10,371 bases of DNA from Sulfitobacter sp. (GTDB lineage Bacteria > Pseudomonadota > Alphaproteobacteria > Rhodobacterales > Rhodobacteraceae). The stretch spans positions 1 through 10,371 of the forward strand of contig JAGXHC010000187.1 in the NCBI GenBank assembly GCA_024636405.1. Direction: 5' to 3'. The notes below the pieces were generated by a model, which was not told the DNA's origin, did no database searches, and was given only the letters and a program-made list of their open reading frames with translations. Shown piece by piece: positions 7,069-10,371 of the stretch; the stretch's first letter is position 1, and the number at the start of each line of letters is the position of its first letter. A program made the position numbers and the translations under genes.

Positions 7069-7108
7069 CACCCGGCAATCTCCGGGTGCCACGCTCTGCC
7101 TCCGGCAG
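7069..7108. repeat. Two tandem hairpins upstream of dddP
   Basis: CACCCGG-CAATCT-CCGGGTG (7069-7088) is a perfect 7-bp hairpin. CTGCC-TCC-GGCAG (7096-7108) follows eight bases later. Neither has a T-run. They may form the 3' end of the upstream transcript or a REP-like unit. No strong dddP promoter could be picked out in the rest of 7026-7255. Confidence 0.4.
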
Positions 7109-7255
7109 CGCATTCTATAAGATCACGGTCAAGCGCCCTCATATTCGGCATGAATCGCGCAGTCTTTGAAAAACGACGGCCTTTCATGTCGGAAATGGCG
7201 CGGATTACAGGCCGAAAATTGCGCAGCCTTGCAGGGACATTCCGCGAGGTCCGCC

Positions 7256-8596
7256 ATGAACCAGCATTTCAGCAACACCCGCAAGATCGACCCGCGCGCG
7301 GGCACCCTGCTGGGCGACGGCACCCCCAACAATGCCGATCGGGTGGAGATCGGGCCGACGCTGCTGGCCTTTGATGAATGGGCCGCCGCCGGGCTGACAC
7401 TGCCGAACCTGCCCGCGATGCGCCGTTTTCGCCTGGATCGGCTGACCGCCGGGGTGGTGGCGCGCGATTATGGCGGGCTGTTGATGTTTGACCCGCTCAA
7501 CATCCGCTATGCCACCGACAGCACCAACATGCAGCTTTGGAACAGCCACAATCCGTTCCGCGCCGTCCTGGTCTGTGCCGATGGCTATATGGTGATCTGG
7601 GACTACAAGAACGGCATGTTCCTCAGTCAGTTCAATCCGCTGGTGCGTGAACAGCGATCGGGCGCAGACCTGTTCTACTTTGATCGTGGCGACAAGGTAG
7701 GCGTGGCCGCAGATGCCTTTGCTGCTGAGGTGCGCGACCTGATCCGCGAACACGGCGGTGGCAACAAGGTCATTGCCGTGGACAAGATCATGCTGCACGG
7801 ATTGCGCAGTTTGGAACGCGCGGGCTTTGACGTGCGCGATGGCGAGGAAGTGACGGAAAAAGCCCGCGCTATCAAAGGACCGGACGAGATCCTTGCCATG
7901 CGTTGCGCCAGCCACGCCTGCGAAACATCCGTGCGCGCGATGGAGGATTTCGCGCGCAACCATATCCCGCTGGCCCGCAGTTCCGAGGACGACATCTGGG
8001 CGGTGCTGCACAGCGAAAACATCCGCCGCGGCGGCGAATGGATTGAAACCCGCCTGCTGTCCTCCGGCCCGCGCACCAATCCGTGGTTTCAGGAATGCGG
8101 CCCCCGGATCTGCCAGCCGAATGAAATCCTGTCCTTTGATACCGACCTGATTGGCGCCTATGGCATCTGCGTCGACATTTCGCGCAGCTGGTGGATTGGC
8201 GATCAAAAGCCGCCGGCCGACATGATCTACGCCATGCAGCATGGCGTGGAACATATCATGACCAATATGCAGATGCTCAAACCCGGTGTGATGATTCCGG
8301 CACTTTCGGCCAATACCCATACGCTCGATCCCGAGTTTCAGAAACAGAAATACGGCTGTCTAATGCACGGTGTAGGTCTGTGCGATGAATGGCCGCTGGT
8401 GGCCTACCCGGATCAGGCCGTCGAGGGGGCCTATGATTACCCGCTTGAGGCAGGCATGGTGATTTGTGTCGAGGCACTGGTGTCACCAGAGGGTGGTGAT
8501 TTCTCGATCAAGCTGGAGGATCAGGTGCTGATCACCGAAGATGGGTTCGAGAACCTGACAAAGTATCCTTTTGATGCGGCTTTGATGGGCGGATGA
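7256..8596 (+). CDS. dddP: Dimethylsulfoniopropionate lyase DddP
   Basis: This 446-residue cytosolic enzyme of the M24 (aminopeptidase P/creatinase) fold cleaves the algal osmolyte DMSP to dimethyl sulfide, acrylate and a proton. From the ATG at 7256 the numbering places the metal ligands exactly where they are reported for Ruegeria DddP: Asp295 and Asp297 (SFDTDLIG), Asp307 (CVDISR), His371 (LMHGVG), Glu406 (CVEALV) and Glu421 (KLEDQV). Asp377 in GLCDEWP is the reported catalytic base. The DddP-specific stretches LNIRYATDSTNMQLWN (81-96) and GGEWIETRLLSSGPRTNPW (259-277) separate it from true peptidases. An upstream in-frame ATG at 7166 would add 30 atypical residues; GAGG lies seven bases before the chosen start. 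The 3' flank carries a palindrome that may terminate it. The neighbours do not encode a known acrylate pathway. Confidence 0.93.
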   Translation: MNQHFSNTRKIDPRAGTLLGDGTPNNADRVEIGPTLLAFDEWAAAGLTLPNLPAMRRFRLDRLTAGVVARDYGGLLMFDPLNIRYATDSTNMQLWNSHNPFRAVLVCADGYMVIWDYKNGMFLSQFNPLVREQRSGADLFYFDRGDKVGVAADAFAAEVRDLIREHGGGNKVIAVDKIMLHGLRSLERAGFDVRDGEEVTEKARAIKGPDEILAMRCASHACETSVRAMEDFARNHIPLARSSEDDIWAVLHSENIRRGGEWIETRLLSSGPRTNPWFQECGPRICQPNEILSFDTDLIGAYGICVDISRSWWIGDQKPPADMIYAMQHGVEHIMTNMQMLKPGVMIPALSANTHTLDPEFQKQKYGCLMHGVGLCDEWPLVAYPDQAVEGAYDYPLEAGMVICVEALVSPEGGDFSIKLEDQVLITEDGFENLTKYPFDAALMGG

Positions 8597-8914
8597 AGGC
8601 CAAAGAGGCGGCAATGCGTTGCTCTGGGACACGATGTTGGCCGCGGCTGCGTCCGGCATTCGCGTCCCGCGCAATGCGGTTTTGCGTCAAAGGCGTGCCA
8701 AGGGGCGCGCGCTTGATTGATTGGCTATCCTGCGCGGCAGGAAGGCTGGGGCGCTGCCCCAGACCCCGGGATATTTTGGGCCAGAAGAATATGAAGATGT
8801 GGGTGCGAGATGGTTTTGCGCTTGGCGATTGCGGCAGGCTCGCCTGACGCGCCGCATTGAGGGAGAAATTGACTTCGACCTCGGGGCGGGGGACGTTCGG
8901 GTGGGATTTCGCTA
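8597..8914. other. Intergenic region between convergent dddP and PLP-enzyme genes
   Basis: The 318-base convergent gap contains the palindromic element at 8746-8790 and a small hairpin, CAGGC-TC-GCCTG (8835-8846), but no T-run terminator on either strand and no convincing gene. Short open frames here lack protein-like composition and ribosome sites. Confidence 0.5.
8746..8790. repeat. Palindromic roseobacter-type intergenic element
   Basis: A perfect 7-bp hairpin, CTGGGGC-GCT-GCCCCAG (8746-8762), is followed by ACCCCGGGATATTTTGGG and CCAGAAGAATATGAAG. From memory, near-identical hairpin plus 'CCCGGGATATTTT-GG-CAGA-GAA' strings recur between genes of many Rhodobacteraceae. It sits between two convergent genes, where such elements often lie, and may act as a transcription end point. 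Only one copy occurs in this window, so its repeat status is inferred. Confidence 0.5.
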
Positions 8915-10069
8915 TTACTGCCCGAGCGCCTGCCCCAGATCAGCCTCAAGATCTCCGACATCTTCGATCCCTACCGACAACCGCAACAGCCCTTCGGGGA
9001 TCCCGGTATGCGGCTCAATGGTGTGGCGATGTTCAACCAGAGATTCAACGCCTCCGAGTGATGTCGCGCGGTGGAAGAGTTGCAACCGCCCCGCCACCGA
9101 CAGCGCCGCCCCGGCCCCGCCGCGCACCACAAAAGACAGCAAGCCGCCATAGCCACCGTGCATCTGTCGTGCAGCGATGTCGTGGCCCGGATGGTCAGGC
9201 AGACCGGGATACATCACTTGATCCACCTTGGGATGATCCGTCAGAAACTCTGCCAGCGCCTGCGCATTGCGCGACATCTCGCGCATTCGCAGCGGCAGGG
9301 TCCGCATGCCGCGCGTCAGCAGCCAGGCTTCCATCGGGCCCATCACTGCGCCAGCGCCGTCGCGGTCGTCGCGGATCATTTGCCAGCGCGGCGCCTCGGG
9401 CGCGTTGGTGGCCAGCGACCCGGCCAATACATCGCTATGTCCGTTGATCCCCTTGGTTGCCGAATGCATCACGATATCCGCACCATGTGCGAGCGGATGG
9501 CTCAGCACCGGGCTGGCCGCTGTGCTGTCCACGACCAGTGTCGCACCCACCTCATGCGCCACCTGTGCGGTGGCGGCGATGTCGGTCAGCCGCAGCCAGG
9601 GGTTGGACGGTGTTTCGACCCAGCACAGCACCGGTCGTTCGGCACGGCAAAGGGTGGCAAAGACATCCAGGTCCGAGGCATCGACCTCGTGCAGGGCAAT
9701 GTCACGGCGCGCGCAAAAGTCGCGTATCCATTTCGTCGTGCCCCAGTAGATCTGGCTTTGCACCACCACCGCCGCGCCATTGGGCACAGTCCGGAACACC
9801 GCAGCGATCGCCGCCATCCCTGAGGGGAACAGCATGGTATCGGCTGCCCCTTCAAGCGCACCGAGCACCCGTTCGGCAACCCGCGTGTTTTCATTGTGAT
9901 AGCGCAGGTACACATTGTCCGCGTTCAGTGGCTGATAGGCGGCATCGCGCAGATAGGTTGTCGAAAACTGCACCGGCGGCACCACGCCGCCACTGGCCGG
10001 ATCAATCGACCCCGCTGCCTGGGCAGCTATGGTCGCGGGATGAAGCGGGGATTTGGGGGGGATGGTCAC
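8915..10069 (-). CDS. PLP-dependent trans-sulfuration family enzyme (cystathionine gamma-synthase/lyase-like)
   Basis: This 384-residue protein belongs to the Cys/Met-metabolism PLP enzymes (fold type I). Visible residues are the phosphate-binding Tyr54 and Arg56 of the neighbouring subunit (VYLRYHNENT), FPSGMAAI (81-88), the PLP-stacking region, Asp181 in LVVDST, the Schiff-base Lys206 in HSATKGINGHSDVLAG, ATSLGGVESLVEH (335-347) and RLSVGIEDVGDLEADL (363-378). Family members act as cystathionine gamma-synthase, beta/gamma-lyase, O-acetylhomoserine sulfhydrylase or methionine gamma-lyase. The sequence alone does not settle which; the YxRY and HNENT variants differ from the usual 'YSRxxNPT'. 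The start is a GTG at 10069 with GGAGAG seven bases upstream. An in-frame ATG at 10177 would add 36 residues with no family match. It converges on dddP, so a link to DMSP-derived sulfur is only a guess. Confidence 0.9.
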   Translation of the reverse strand: MTIPPKSPLHPATIAAQAAGSIDPASGGVVPPVQFSTTYLRDAAYQPLNADNVYLRYHNENTRVAERVLGALEGAADTMLFPSGMAAIAAVFRTVPNGAAVVVQSQIYWGTTKWIRDFCARRDIALHEVDASDLDVFATLCRAERPVLCWVETPSNPWLRLTDIAATAQVAHEVGATLVVDSTAASPVLSHPLAHGADIVMHSATKGINGHSDVLAGSLATNAPEAPRWQMIRDDRDGAGAVMGPMEAWLLTRGMRTLPLRMREMSRNAQALAEFLTDHPKVDQVMYPGLPDHPGHDIAARQMHGGYGGLLSFVVRGGAGAALSVAGRLQLFHRATSLGGVESLVEHRHTIEPHTGIPEGLLRLSVGIEDVGDLEADLGQALGQ

Positions 10070-10076
10070 GGCATGT

Positions 10077-10082
10077 CTCTCC
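10077..10082 (-). promoter_or_regulatory. Shine-Dalgarno that fixes the GTG start of the PLP enzyme
   Basis: GGAGAG on the minus strand lies seven bases before the GTG at 10069. An ATG sits inside the spacer (10075-10073) but in another frame and hits a stop after two codons, so it is not the start. Confidence 0.75.
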
Positions 10083-10172
10083 GGCTGAGGTTTGCGCGAT
10101 TGGTACACAATGCCGCAAGGCGGAGCAAATGCGATCACACAACGCGACACGGCATTAAGTTCAGCCAACTGC

Positions 10173-10198
10173 GTCACGGCCGCGTGACACCGTTGACA
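10173..10198. promoter_or_regulatory. Operator-like inverted repeat beside a TTGACA -35 box
   Basis: GTCACG (10173-10178) and CGTGAC (10183-10188) form a perfect 6-bp inverted repeat around GCCG. TTGACA, an exact -35 hexamer for the rightward gene, starts five bases later at 10193, but no good -10 follows at 16-18 bases. The site lies in the divergent spacer between the PLP enzyme and the hydrolase/OsmC gene, so a dimeric repressor there could control both. No regulator gene is in view. Confidence 0.4.
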
Positions 10199-10257
10199 CA
10201 GGTCTTGCGCGCACTCCGGTCCTCGCCCACCCTAGGGAGACCCAAGTGGAGAACCCC

Positions 10258-10371
10258 ATGCCCCCCAAACGCATTTCATTCGCCGGCCACAGCGGGGCCA
10301 TGCTCGACGCGCGGCTCGACATGCCCGAAGGCCCGCACCTGTCCACCGCACTTTTTGCGCATTGCTTTACC
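10258..10371 (+). CDS. Bifunctional alpha/beta hydrolase/OsmC-family protein, N-terminal fragment (cut by window end)
   Basis: The first 38 residues are MPPKRISFAGHSGAMLDARL, then DMPEGPHLSTALFAHCFT. This matches the start of the fused alpha/beta hydrolase-OsmC proteins ('FxGxxGxxLxARLDLPxGxPxxyALFAHCFTCxKD'), where HCFTC follows the first core beta strand. The C-terminal OsmC domain (thiol peroxide/organic hydroperoxide type) would lie beyond the window. GGAGA lies five to six bases before the ATG. It is transcribed away from the PLP enzyme. The family is known mostly from sequence and is linked to oxidative stress only by its OsmC half. Confidence 0.82.
   Translation, partial: MPPKRISFAGHSGAMLDARLDMPEGPHLSTALFAHCFT

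Noticed and set aside
7166..7255. Longer DddP starting at 7166
   Set aside because: The extension is Cys/Arg-rich and not conserved; active-site numbering matches published DddP only from 7256.
7205..8320. 371-codon open frame opposite dddP
   Set aside because: Antisense shadow of dddP in a GC-rich genome, without ribosome site or domain.
10070..10177. Longer PLP enzyme starting at 10177
   Set aside because: The added 36 residues lack family similarity and no Shine-Dalgarno precedes them, while GGAGAG precedes the GTG at 10069.
10050..10180. SAM- or SAH-type riboswitch before the PLP enzyme
   Set aside because: Only a short GCCGC/GCGG-like pairing is visible; none of the conserved cores of SAM-I, SAM-II or SAH elements could be recognised.

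Overview
The window reads as chromosomal DNA of a marine alphaproteobacterium of the Rhodobacteraceae (Roseobacter group). The evidence is fairly GC-rich coding DNA, a glnB-glnA pair with typical alphaproteobacterial protein sequences, the iron-dependent DMSP lyase DddP, a small Hint-fold protein of a type common in Rhodobacteraceae, and an intergenic palindrome of a style I associate with roseobacter genomes. I could not assign a genus.

Left end (1-880): this part is visibly more AT-rich and carries the edge of a probable integrated element. The first 38 codons of a P4-type tyrosine integrase read leftwards out of the window. Next come a strong terminator and a tRNA-Ser(CGA)-like gene whose 3' end is intact but whose acceptor, anticodon and T stems are imperfect. 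To its right are a large imperfect inverted repeat (terminator-like or structured RNA), a very AT-rich tract and a canonical tRNA-Leu(UAG). The element interior lies to the left and the host chromosome to the right.

Middle (884-5393): a Hint-domain protein that seems to have lost its catalytic residues ends tail-to-tail, with overlapping stop codons, against nnr, the bifunctional NAD(P)HX repair enzyme. nnr diverges from the nitrogen-control pair glnB (PII) and glnA (glutamine synthetase I), which look like one operon ending in a clear terminator. GlnB keeps uridylylated Tyr51 and GlnA keeps adenylylated Tyr397, so the usual GlnD/GlnE control of nitrogen assimilation is expected. A short single-span membrane protein follows.

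Right part (5518-10371): a secreted MltB-like lytic transglycosylase with its own promoter and terminator, a small Glyoxalase_8-like protein, then dddP, which cleaves the algal osmolyte DMSP to DMS and acrylate and keeps every published metal ligand and the catalytic base. Convergent to dddP is a PLP-dependent trans-sulfuration-family enzyme. Divergent from that, across a promoter region with a neat inverted repeat, begins a bifunctional alpha/beta hydrolase-OsmC protein cut by the window end.

Most of the window is ordinary core genome. I see no CRISPR array and no evident undescribed multi-gene system. The points most worth a second look are the integrase/degenerate tRNA junction, the catalytically stripped Hint protein, the structured inverted repeat at 472-531 and the operator-like palindrome at 10173-10188.
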